A stretch of DNA of 64,000 nucleotides, from contig NZ_RCWB01000024.1 of NCBI RefSeq assembly GCF_018448885.1, forward strand, positions 1 to 64,000, read 5' to 3'. The position numbers and the translations under genes are program-made. The notes below the pieces were generated by a model. That model was given only the letters and a program-made list of their open reading frames with translations. It ran no database searches and was not told the DNA's origin. Origin of the DNA: Photorhabdus caribbeanensis (GTDB taxonomy: Bacteria > Pseudomonadota > Gammaproteobacteria > Enterobacterales > Enterobacteriaceae). Below, piece by piece: positions 56,190-64,000 of the stretch (position 1 is its first letter; every line of letters starts with the position of its first letter).

Positions 56190-57236
56190 TCAGAAACGGT
56201 AACTTACTGCTTCGGCGAGAATATCAATAAGTTGTTCTGTATCTTGCCAGTTTAGACAAGGATCTGTAATCGATTGACCGTAATTTAGCGGTTGCCCTTG
56301 AATGATTTTCTGGGCGCCTTCGACCAGAAAACTTTCAACCATCACACCGACAATAGCGGTAGAACCCTCTTGAATCTGTTGGCCCACCTCTTTTGCTATA
56401 GTCAGCTGGCGTTTATGTATTTTCTGACAATTACCATGACTGAAATCGACAACTAAATGTTCTGGTAAATTAAATTCACGTAGCTGGGCACAAGCCAGAG
56501 CGATATCTTCGGCATTGTAATTAGGCTGTTTGCCTCCACGCATAATAATGTGGCCGTATGGGTTGCCTTCGGTTTGATAGATGGTCATCTGACCGTGCTT
56601 ATCTGGCGAGAGAAATGTGTGACAGACACTGGCTGCGCGGATTGCATCTATGGCGATACGGATGTTGCCATCCGTGCCATTTTTAAAGCCAACTGGACAG
56701 GAGAGGGCGGATGCCATTTCACGGTGAATCTGGCTTTCTGTTGTTCGCGCTCCGATAGCGCCCCAGCTGATCAGATCAGCAATATACTGGCCGGTTATCA
56801 TATCTAGAAATTCGGTTGCCGTGGGTAAACCCAACTCATTGACGTCAACCAGTAATTTCCGAGCCAAAGTAATACCCCGATTTACCTGGCAAGAGCCGTC
56901 GAGATAAGGATCTGAAATTAAACCTTTCCAGCCTACCACCGTGCGCGGTTTCTCAAAATAGGTGCGCATAATGATTTCCAGTCTGTGCTGGTATTTTTCA
57001 CGCAATTTGTTCAGTCGCTGAGCATAATCTAAAGCAGCATCAATATCATGAATAGAACAAGGACCGATGATTACCATAAGCCGTGGGTCATTCCCGCAGA
57101 GAATATCGGCAATACGTTTCCGTGACACTGTTACATTGTTGGCGATTTTTTCGGATACGGGAAATTGAATTGCAAGAGTTTGAGGTGTTACCAAACTATC
57201 GACACGGTGAATCCTTAAACCATCTGTTTTGTACAT
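56190..57236 (-). CDS. aroH: Trp-type 3-deoxy-7-phosphoheptulonate synthase
   Basis: AroH condenses phosphoenolpyruvate and erythrose 4-phosphate in the first step of aromatic amino acid synthesis. From the ATG at 57236 it has 348 aa, the same as E. coli AroH, and starts MYKTDGLRIHRVDSL; an in-frame ATG 12 codons earlier has no ribosome site. Conserved blocks are IIGPCSIHD, MRTYFEKPRTVVGWKGLISDP, GARTTESQIHREMASAL, VGFKNGTDG and VDFSHGN. AroF or AroG isozymes are the alternative, but position between hemP and ppsR favours aroH. Confidence 0.95.
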   Translation of the reverse strand: MYKTDGLRIHRVDSLVTPQTLAIQFPVSEKIANNVTVSRKRIADILCGNDPRLMVIIGPCSIHDIDAALDYAQRLNKLREKYQHRLEIIMRTYFEKPRTVVGWKGLISDPYLDGSCQVNRGITLARKLLVDVNELGLPTATEFLDMITGQYIADLISWGAIGARTTESQIHREMASALSCPVGFKNGTDGNIRIAIDAIRAASVCHTFLSPDKHGQMTIYQTEGNPYGHIIMRGGKQPNYNAEDIALACAQLREFNLPEHLVVDFSHGNCQKIHKRQLTIAKEVGQQIQEGSTAIVGVMVESFLVEGAQKIIQGQPLNYGQSITDPCLNWQDTEQLIDILAEAVSYRF

Positions 57237-57377
57237 ATATTTTCTCAAAGTTCGTTTCACATTAGCAGGCATATCTATAGGTAATTGAAATTACAATAAA
57301 CGAAAACGACTAAGTTAAACAAATGATATAATTAATCATATGATAAATTTTTTTCCATTATTCCTATTGATATATTT

Positions 57378-58259
57378 TTAAAACATTCGGCGGTTTAGCT
57401 TCATCATGTCGATTATTTTGGTCGAGATTTCTTCAACAGAATAATTGGTGGTGTTAAGATAATTAATCTTATTTTTACGGAATAAAGCTTCAACTTCGGA
57501 AATTTCTATTCTACATTGCCTTAATGATGCGTAACGGCTATTTTCTCGACGTTCTTCCCTAATCGCGGCTAACCGTTCAGGGCTTATAGTTAAACCGAAT
57601 AACTTATGTTGAAATTGTTTTAATGTCACAGGTAATTGTAAATTGTCCATATCATCCGCAGTGAAAGGATAATTTGCAGCCTGAATACCAAATTGCATGG
57701 CTAGATAGAGGCTGGTGGGTGTTTTCCCACAGCGAGATACGCCTAGTAGGATAACCTGCGCTTGGTCAAGATTACGTAAAGAGATACCATCATCATGTGC
57801 CAGAGCATAATCAATAGCGGCTATGCGCGCATCGTACTGACTGAGATTTTTCTCAGTCAGACCGTGGGTGCGATTAAGTTCGGGCTTGGGTTCCAATCCG
57901 GTTTCTTGCTGTAATGGGGCAACCAGTGTTTGTACAATGTCCTGACAAAATCCTTCGCTGCTGGTAATAATATTTTTCACTCCAGAAGAGATAATGGAAT
58001 AGAAAACTAAAGGTCTTATACGCGTATCCTGATATATCTGGTTTATTTGTTGCTTTATTTCTTTTGCGCGGGTTTCACTGGCGACAAAAGGGAGAGTATA
58101 AGAAGTTATTTTTATGGGAAATTGTGATAAGACAGCATGACCCAATACTTCTGCGGTAATTGCCGTGCCATCTGAAATAAAGAAAACGGTGCGTTCAACA
58201 TTCTCAACACCTTCAACATTATTACGTTCCGCTGATGTTTCTAATCTGAATTCTGCCAT
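57378..58259 (-). CDS. ppsR: PEP synthase regulatory kinase/pyrophosphorylase
   Basis: This bifunctional enzyme inactivates PpsA by ADP-dependent phosphorylation of a Thr and reactivates it by Pi-dependent removal. The 293 aa show [18 protein letters not shown], the P-loop [17 protein letters not shown] (~165) and RSRNSRYA-type [18 protein letters not shown]. It is about 15 residues longer at the N-terminus than E. coli PpsR (277), so the start may lie a little later. It is divergent from its target ppsA across 208 bases. Confidence 0.95.
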   Translation of the reverse strand: MAEFRLETSAERNNVEGVENVERTVFFISDGTAITAEVLGHAVLSQFPIKITSYTLPFVASETRAKEIKQQINQIYQDTRIRPLVFYSIISSGVKNIITSSEGFCQDIVQTLVAPLQQETGLEPKPELNRTHGLTEKNLSQYDARIAAIDYALAHDDGISLRNLDQAQVILLGVSRCGKTPTSLYLAMQFGIQAANYPFTADDMDNLQLPVTLKQFQHKLFGLTISPERLAAIREERRENSRYASLRQCRIEISEVEALFRKNKINYLNTTNYSVEEISTKIIDMMKLNRRMF

Positions 58260-58467
58260 GATATTTATAGTGACCTTTTATTGTTTAGTTGAATAAAACC
58301 GGGTATCGATTTTCTGCAAAGTATACCTAAGAAAAAAATAATGTGTTGGGTTGATCGATTCACCTTTCTATGTGTGCGAAAACATTGTGTTAATCTATTT
58401 ATGACTGCTCTATGCAGCGCCAATTTTCCGATTTGTACCTCACAAGAATGTTAAAAGGATTGTTTTA

Positions 58468-60846
58468 ATGCCCAATAATGACCTCACCCCGCGTAATGTG
58501 CTTTGGTATAACCAATTAGGTATGCATGATATTGACCGGGTTGGTGGTAAAAACGCCTCCCTGGGAGAAATGATCACTCACCTGTCAGAATTGGGGGTTT
58601 CTGTCCCGAATGGTTTTGCTACGACAGCACAGGCATTTAATGATTTCTTGGAACAAAGTGGTGTCAATCAGCGTATTTATGACTTGCTGGATGAAACGGA
58701 TATTGATGATATCAATCAACTGTCTCAAGCCGGCGCACAAATTCGCCAATGGGTGATTGATACGCCATTTACGCCACAATTGGAAAAAGATATTCAGGAT
58801 GCTTATCAACAGTTGTCTGAAGGAGAGCCAGAAGCCTCTTTTGCTGTACGTTCTTCGGCAACGGCTGAAGATATGCCTGATGCCTCTTTTGCCGGGCAGC
58901 AGGAAACTTTTCTAAACGTGCAAGGCATTGATGCTGTGATGGTTGCCATCAAGCATGTGTTTGCTTCATTGTTTAATGATCGCGCTATTTCCTATCGTGT
59001 CCATCAGGGATATGACCATCGAGGAGTTGCACTATCAGCGGGCGTACAACGTATGGTGCGTTCTGATCTTGCCTCTTCCGGTGTGATGTTCACTATTGAT
59101 ACTGAATCAGGGTTTGATCAGGTTGTTTTTATTACCTCTGCTTACGGATTGGGTGAGATGGTTGTTCAGGGCGCTGTGAACCCAGATGAGTTCTATGTCC
59201 ATAAATCAACCTTGAATAAGGGAAAACCGGCAATTGTGCGGCGTAACCTGGGTTCTAAAAAACTGCATATGATCTATGCTGACAATAAAGAGCATGGTAA
59301 GCAGGTACGTATCGAAGATGTACCAGCATCACAACGCAATCGTTTCTCTTTAGCTGATGAAGAAGTTGAGGCATTAGCGCGTCAGGCATTATTAATTGAA
59401 AAACATTATGGCCGGCCAATGGATATTGAATGGGCTAAAGATGGTCATAACGGCAAGTTGTACATTGTTCAGGCGCGTCCTGAGACTGTCCGCTCAAACC
59501 AGCAGGTTATGGAACGTTACCAACTGAATGAGCAAGGTCAGGTATTGGTGGAAGGGCGTGCCATAGGCCATCGTATTGGTTCAGGTCGAGTAAAAGTTAT
59601 TCACAACTTGAATGAGATGGATCGCATCCAACCGGGTGATGTTCTGGTCACTGATATGACCGATCCCGATTGGGAACCTATTATGAAAAAAGCCGCTGCG
59701 ATTGTGACTAACCGAGGCGGACGGACCTGTCATGCAGCGATTATTGCCCGAGAATTGGGTATTCCCGCAGTTGTTGGGTGCGGTGATGCAACGGAACGTT
59801 TGAAAGAGAATCAACCGGTGACAGTTTCCTGCGCGGAAGGTGATACAGGCTTTGTTTATCAGAATCAACTAGATTTTACTGTACAAAGTTCTCAGGTCGA
59901 TCAGTTACCGGAGCTTGATGTAAAAATTATGCTAAACGTCGGCAACCCAGATCGTGCATTTGATTTTGCCCGCTTGCCGAATGACGGTGTGGGTCTTGCT
60001 CGTTTGGAGTTCATTATTAATCGGATGATTGGTGTACATCCCCGAGCATTACTGGAGTTTGATCAACAAACTCCGGAATTACAACAAGAGATAAAATCGC
60101 TGATGGCCGGTTATGACAATCCGGTTGAATTCTATATTGGACGCTTGACCGAGGGGATCGCTACTCTGGCGGCTGCGTTCTGGCCGAAACGGGTTATTGT
60201 GCGTTTGTCTGACTTTAAATCCAATGAATATGCCAATTTGGTTGGCGGTGAGATTTATGAGCCTGATGAAGAGAACCCCATGCTAGGTTTCCGTGGCGCA
60301 GGGCGTTATGTTTCTGACAGTTTCCGTCGCTGTTTTGCATTGGAGTGCGAAGCCGTTAAACGTGTACGTAATGATATGGGGTTGACCAACGTCGAAATTA
60401 TGATCCCGTTCGTTCGTACGGTAGCTCAGGCTGAAGCGGTTATTGCTGAACTGGCATCCCAAGGGTTGAAGCGCGGTGAAAATGGATTAAAAGTCATTAT
60501 GATGTGCGAGATTCCGTCCAACGCAATTCTGGCAGAACAGTTCCTTGAACATTTTGATGGCTTCTCTATTGGTTCTAATGACATGACTCAATTGACTCTT
60601 GGTTTGGATCGGGATTCTGGGGTGGTATCTGAACTATTTGATGAACGTAATGATGCGGTCAAGGCCATGCTCTCATTAGCTATTCAGGCGGCCAAACGTC
60701 AAAACAAATATGTGGGAATTTGTGGTCAAGGGCCTTCAGACCATCAGGATTTCGCTCACTGGTTGATGAAAGAGGGGATTGATAGCTTGTCATTAAATCC
60801 AGATACCGTTGTAAAAACTTGGTTAGGATTAGCGAAAGTGAGTTAA
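58468..60846 (+). CDS. ppsA: Phosphoenolpyruvate synthase
   Basis: PpsA converts pyruvate and ATP to phosphoenolpyruvate, AMP and Pi for gluconeogenesis. The 792 aa match E. coli. The order is the ATP-grasp domain (~15-350, [20 protein letters not shown]), the phosphohistidine domain with the catalytic His and regulated Thr in [15 protein letters not shown] (~413-427), and the PEP/pyruvate barrel (~480-780) with the catalytic Cys in [17 protein letters not shown] precedes the ATG. The region before it (58350-58364) holds a near-palindromic GTTGATCGATTCACC that may be a weak Cra site. Confidence 0.97.
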   Translation: MPNNDLTPRNVLWYNQLGMHDIDRVGGKNASLGEMITHLSELGVSVPNGFATTAQAFNDFLEQSGVNQRIYDLLDETDIDDINQLSQAGAQIRQWVIDTPFTPQLEKDIQDAYQQLSEGEPEASFAVRSSATAEDMPDASFAGQQETFLNVQGIDAVMVAIKHVFASLFNDRAISYRVHQGYDHRGVALSAGVQRMVRSDLASSGVMFTIDTESGFDQVVFITSAYGLGEMVVQGAVNPDEFYVHKSTLNKGKPAIVRRNLGSKKLHMIYADNKEHGKQVRIEDVPASQRNRFSLADEEVEALARQALLIEKHYGRPMDIEWAKDGHNGKLYIVQARPETVRSNQQVMERYQLNEQGQVLVEGRAIGHRIGSGRVKVIHNLNEMDRIQPGDVLVTDMTDPDWEPIMKKAAAIVTNRGGRTCHAAIIARELGIPAVVGCGDATERLKENQPVTVSCAEGDTGFVYQNQLDFTVQSSQVDQLPELDVKIMLNVGNPDRAFDFARLPNDGVGLARLEFIINRMIGVHPRALLEFDQQTPELQQEIKSLMAGYDNPVEFYIGRLTEGIATLAAAFWPKRVIVRLSDFKSNEYANLVGGEIYEPDEENPMLGFRGAGRYVSDSFRRCFALECEAVKRVRNDMGLTNVEIMIPFVRTVAQAEAVIAELASQGLKRGENGLKVIMMCEIPSNAILAEQFLEHFDGFSIGSNDMTQLTLGLDRDSGVVSELFDERNDAVKAMLSLAIQAAKRQNKYVGICGQGPSDHQDFAHWLMKEGIDSLSLNPDTVVKTWLGLAKVS

Positions 60847-60876
60847 TTGAGAATAGTACGCAATTGAAGTTAAAGG

Positions 60877-60902
60877 CCCGTCAAAATAATGGCGGGTTTT
60901 TT
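60877..60902 (+). terminator. Terminator after ppsA
   Basis: CCCGTCA pairs with TGGCGGG (one G-U pair) and is followed by six T, 30 bases after the ppsA stop. Confidence 0.85.
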
Positions 60903-60952
60903 CACAATTAAGGTTGCTGATTACAGTTTCTGTAGAAGTAAAAGTAACGAAA

Positions 60953-61068
60953 AAAAAAAAGCCTATCATGGGCGTGATAGGCAAGGACTACACACAGCAA
61001 TATAGGCGTTTCTAACAAGTAGAACCATCAAAAGGAGAAATAAACGTCTCGTTCATAGCCCGTTTATA
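60953..61068 (-). ncRNA. rprA: Small regulatory RNA RprA
   Basis: Read on the minus strand, the segment contains TTGCTGTGTGTAGTCCTTG followed by a GC-rich hairpin (GCCTATCA/TGATAGGC, 60961-60982) and more than ten T. The 3' half matches E. coli RprA as I recall it, including the invariant GCTGTGTGTAGTC, and the place between ppsA and ydiK fits. A 5' stem ATAAACG/CGTTTAT opens the transcript near 61068. RprA pairs with rpoS and other mRNAs through Hfq and is induced by RcsB. The 5' end is estimated. Confidence 0.88.
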
Positions 61069-61094
61069 TTAATTTAGTTATATGGTTTATTCAT

Positions 61095-61108
61095 TAAGAA
61101 TTGTCCTA
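61095..61108. promoter_or_regulatory. RcsB-type box upstream of rprA
   Basis: TAAGAATTGTCCTA differs from the RcsAB consensus TAAGAATATTCCTA at two central positions. It lies 27-40 bases upstream of the estimated rprA start. In E. coli RcsB strongly activates rprA. Confidence 0.7.
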
Positions 61109-61288
61109 ATTTCCGTATTATTTACGACTAAAATTGGCTAAATTTAACTAATTTTTAACAATTTTTTCACAATAATTATATTTAATGAATAAGCACCGAA
61201 AAAGAGTGGTAAGTTTTTTAAGATTATGCTTTAGCGAAAGAGCTAAATTCTCTTTCGCTGTGTCAGTCAGAATTAATTATCATACAAA

Positions 61289-62398
61289 TTATTCTGAAAA
61301 TTCTTGCTCCAGATATTTTTCCGTTGCGGCTAAATCATTTTCAGGTTCTGGGACTTCATTCATCCATGCGATTAATAAACGATAAGCAACCGCTAATACA
61401 ACGGGGCCGATAAATAAGCCAATCATGCCAAATGAGAGTATTCCACCAATAACGCCTATTAATATCAGCGCCATAGGTAAATCTGCCCCCAAACGAATCA
61501 AAAATGGGCGAAGAAATCCATCCATTGTGGTTACGATGCAGCTCCAGACCAGTAGTACGGTTCCCCAGGTTGTATCACCTGTCCAATAAAGCCAGGCGAC
61601 AGCAGGAACTAAAATCAGTAATGGGCCAAGCTGAGCGACACAGCAGACAAACATGAGTACGGTCAGCAACGTAGCATAAGGAATGCCTGAAACAGCCAGG
61701 CCGAGACCACCGATAATGGCTTGAACCAGTGCGGTAACGACTACGCCGAGCGCTACGGCACGGATGGATTGTGCTGCCAACAGGATGGCGGCATCTCCGC
61801 GTTTACTTGCCAGGCGAATGGCAAAATGGCGAATACTTAGCGCCACCTGTTCGCCTTTCAAATATAAGAGTACGCTGAATAGTACCATCAAGCTGAGATG
61901 GAACACGAAGCGCCCGGCATTTGCTGCTTGAGTAAAGAACCAGGTTGCTGCTTCTCCAACATAAGGCTGGACTTTAGCTATCAGAACATTTCCACCATCA
62001 GTAATGAGCGAGTTCCAACCGCTGTAAAGTTTATCGCCAACCAGAGGGATACTATTCAGCCAGGTCATTGTCGGTATCTGGAAATGAGAGGGGGATTTAG
62101 CCCACTGGATTAATGGTGCGCTGTTTTCCAATAAGCTGCTGACCAGTAATGCGACAGGGATCACAAACAATAGAATTAGCAGTAGCGTCATGATGGAGAC
62201 GGCAATCCAGCGTTTACCCCATAAACTGTTTTGTAGTTTTTCTAATAATGGCCAGGTGGCGATAACAACCATGCCCGCCCAGACAAAACCGAAGATAAAG
62301 GGTTTTATCACCCAAAAACTAGTAACAATTAACAGTGACAAGAAAATTAAAGTAAATAATAGCTTTGGCAGGTCATAATGCGGTTGAGATTTGTCCAT
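61289..62398 (-). CDS. ydiK: AI-2E family membrane protein YdiK
   Basis: The 369-aa inner membrane protein belongs to the AI-2E/PerM transporter family: about seven to eight hydrophobic segments, a soluble insert between ~85 and 190, and the C-terminal GGILSFGMIGLFIGPVVLAVAYRL typical of the family. The function of YdiK is not established. The name rests on sequence type and on the ppsA-rprA-ydiK-ydiJ order shared with E. coli. It is divergent from ydiJ. Confidence 0.92.
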   Translation of the reverse strand: MDKSQPHYDLPKLLFTLIFLSLLIVTSFWVIKPFIFGFVWAGMVVIATWPLLEKLQNSLWGKRWIAVSIMTLLLILLFVIPVALLVSSLLENSAPLIQWAKSPSHFQIPTMTWLNSIPLVGDKLYSGWNSLITDGGNVLIAKVQPYVGEAATWFFTQAANAGRFVFHLSLMVLFSVLLYLKGEQVALSIRHFAIRLASKRGDAAILLAAQSIRAVALGVVVTALVQAIIGGLGLAVSGIPYATLLTVLMFVCCVAQLGPLLILVPAVAWLYWTGDTTWGTVLLVWSCIVTTMDGFLRPFLIRLGADLPMALILIGVIGGILSFGMIGLFIGPVVLAVAYRLLIAWMNEVPEPENDLAATEKYLEQEFSE

Positions 62399-62621
62399 AA
62401 GTTAATTTCTCTCAGGGATTTAGTGGCGCTAAAGATAATGAATAAATAGGATGTTATCTACAGGTTACTCAAAATAGGTGAATATTATGATAAGGTAAAC
62501 GCTTGCCTTCTCAGATAAATCAGTTAACGGTGGTAAATGATTACGGCTGATTAGGGCATTGATTCAAAGATAGTATAAATGGAGCAATGTGGACACTCAT
62601 TTTAAAAGGGTCAAAACGACA

Positions 62622-64000
62622 ATGATCCCACGCATATCACAAGCACCACACGTCAGTGAGGTCGCACAGAAGTTCTTGGCTACATTAAAGGAACAAGGAT
62701 TTACCGGAGATGTTGCAAGCAGTTATGCCGATCGTCTGACAATGGCGACAGATAACAGTATCTACCAACTCTTACCACAGGCTGTCGTTTTCCCTCGATC
62801 CAGTGCTGATGTGGTTTTACTGGCTCGTGTCGCCGGTGAAAAAGAATATCAGAATTTGACATTTACTCCCCGTGGTGGCGGCACAGGCACAAACGGTCAG
62901 GCGCTTAATGATGGTGTTGTGGTGGATATGTCCCGCTATATGAATCGTATCCTTGAGATTAACCCGGAGCAAGGTTGGGTCAGAGTTGAAGCGGGTGTGA
63001 TTAAAGACCAATTGAACCAATACTTACGTCCGTATGGTTATTTCTTTTCACCAGAGCTTTCAACCAGTAACCGTGCCACATTAGGCGGCATGATTAATAC
63101 CGACGCATCCGGTCAGGGGTCATTAGTCTATGGTAAAACTTCTGATCATGTTCTTAGCCTGCGAGCAGTTCTATTAGGGGGGGAATTACTTGACACTCGC
63201 GTTATGGACATCGCTCAGGCGGAATCGATTGCGCAAGAAAATTCAGTTACTGGTCGCATTTATAACACGGTGCTTAATCGTTGCCGTGAACAACGTGAAC
63301 TTATTGTTGAAAAATTCCCCAAACTTAATCGTTTTCTGACCGGTTATGATTTGCGTCATGTTTTCAGTGACGATATGCAGAAATTTGACTTGGGGCGTAT
63401 CTTAACCGGTTCAGAAGGAACACTCGCTTTTATTACCGAAGCGGTTTTGGATATTACCCCGCTGCCGAAAGTCAGGCGGTTGGTGAATGTGAAATACGAT
63501 TCATTTGATTCTGCACTGCGTAATGCCCCTTTTATGGTAGAAGCAAAGGCGTTATCGGTTGAAACCGTGGATTCCAAGGTGCTGAATTTGGCGCGTGAGG
63601 ATATCGTCTGGCATTCAGTTAAGGAGTTGATCACTGATATTCCTAACAAAGATATGCAGGGATTGAATATTGTTGAATTCAGTGGCGATGATCAACCTTT
63701 GATAGACCGGCAAGTAGAAACACTTTGTCAGCGCCTTGATGAACTGATGGATAGCAAGCAAGCAGGGGTTATTGGTTATCAAATTTGTCGAGAGTTAGCT
63801 GATATTGAGCGTATTTATGCAATGCGCAAGAAAGCGGTTGGCTTGTTGGGTAACAGTAAAGGTGCGGCGAAACCCATTCCTTTTGTGGAAGATACATGTG
63901 TGCCGCCACAGCATCTTGCTGATTATATTGCGGAATTCCGGCAGCTATTGGATAGCCATCATCTCAATTATGGTATGTTTGGTCATGTGGATGCGGGGGT
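62622..64000 (+). CDS. ydiJ: D-2-hydroxyglutarate dehydrogenase YdiJ, 5' part
   Basis: The frame starts MIPRISQAPHVSEVAQKFL and runs off the window after 459 codons; E. coli YdiJ has 1018 aa. The visible part is the FAD-linked oxidase domain, with FTPRGGGTGTNGQALN (~80-95), STSNRATLGGMINTDASGQGS (split here as STSNRATLGG and MINTDASGQGS) and GSEGTLAFITEAVLDI. The missing half should carry the Fe-S domains. The family oxidises D-2-hydroxyglutarate to 2-oxoglutarate. The ATG lacks a strong ribosome site but aligns with the E. coli start. Confidence 0.95.
   Translation, partial: MIPRISQAPHVSEVAQKFLATLKEQGFTGDVASSYADRLTMATDNSIYQLLPQAVVFPRSSADVVLLARVAGEKEYQNLTFTPRGGGTGTNGQALNDGVVVDMSRYMNRILEINPEQGWVRVEAGVIKDQLNQYLRPYGYFFSPELSTSNRATLGGMINTDASGQGSLVYGKTSDHVLSLRAVLLGGELLDTRVMDIAQAESIAQENSVTGRIYNTVLNRCREQRELIVEKFPKLNRFLTGYDLRHVFSDDMQKFDLGRILTGSEGTLAFITEAVLDITPLPKVRRLVNVKYDSFDSALRNAPFMVEAKALSVETVDSKVLNLAREDIVWHSVKELITDIPNKDMQGLNIVEFSGDDQPLIDRQVETLCQRLDELMDSKQAGVIGYQICRELADIERIYAMRKKAVGLLGNSKGAAKPIPFVEDTCVPPQHLADYIAEFRQLLDSHHLNYGMFGHVDAG

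Noticed and set aside
57285-57345. Possible TrpR operator upstream of aroH
   Set aside because: ACTAAGTTAA resembles half of the TrpR site, but the second half is missing and the spacing is off by one base.
58350-58364. Possible Cra site upstream of ppsA
   Set aside because: GTTGATCGATTCACC lacks one base against the Cra consensus, so it is noted only as weak.

Overview
The window looks like a chromosomal piece of an AT-rich enterobacterium of the Photorhabdus/Xenorhabdus group, most probably Photorhabdus. The reasons are protein-level similarity to enterobacterial housekeeping genes, a very large non-ribosomal peptide synthetase (NRPS) directly upstream of thrS, a complete arn (pbgPE) operon, and many small secreted or orphan genes in AT-rich gaps. 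The genus assignment is inference; no search was run.

Layout. (1) 1-11552: the 3' part of a giant NRPS, with four adenylation domains, two dual epimerisation/condensation domains, one ordinary condensation domain and a terminal thioesterase. (2) 11.6-19.1 kb: the conserved block thrS-infC-rpmI-rplT-pheM-pheS-pheT-ihfA with its RNA-level controls: a thrS operator with an anticodon-like loop, an AUU start for infC, an L20-type leader and the pheM attenuator. (3) 19.2-29.1 kb: btuC-btuD, then arnBCADTEF behind a textbook PhoP-type promoter, then nlpC. The arn operon interrupts what is a btu-nlpC neighbourhood in E. coli. (4) 29.1-49.3 kb: an accessory region. It holds two unrecognised secreted proteins, an SGNH-type esterase, a shortened orphan DUF1778 antitoxin, an FlhE-like protein, a four-gene ABC/TolC/membrane-fusion export operon, and a seven-gene redox-enzyme cluster (ZapE-like ATPase, TauE/SafE exporter, HpaB-like monooxygenase, Rieske oxygenase, diaminobutyrate aminotransferase, amine N-hydroxylase, PaiB-like flavoprotein). 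After these come a protein with a 12-bp minisatellite tail and an AraC-type regulator. (5) 49.3-56.1 kb: a membrane protein and the heme uptake operon hemP-hmuRSTUV with Fur-like sites. (6) 56.1-64 kb: aroH, ppsR/ppsA, the small RNA rprA with an RcsB-type box, ydiK and the 5' part of ydiJ, again in the enterobacterial order.

The most interesting region is 38.3-46.8 kb. The enzyme set suggests an undescribed small-molecule pathway built on L-2,4-diaminobutyrate and N-oxygenation without NRPS or PKS. The cluster is bracketed by two copies of the same gene 3' end plus terminator (38269-38343 and 46712-46789). This suggests that the cluster was inserted next to, or between, copies of a small secreted-protein gene.

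Other points worth attention are the NRPS specificity codes (Thr, hydrophobic, Val, Val with alternating D/L configuration), a hexanucleotide repeat encoding an Arg-Ile zipper at the start of NlpC, the GGGT minisatellite, the PhoP and RcsB sites, and the rprA gene. No tRNA, rRNA, CRISPR array or intact insertion sequence was seen.
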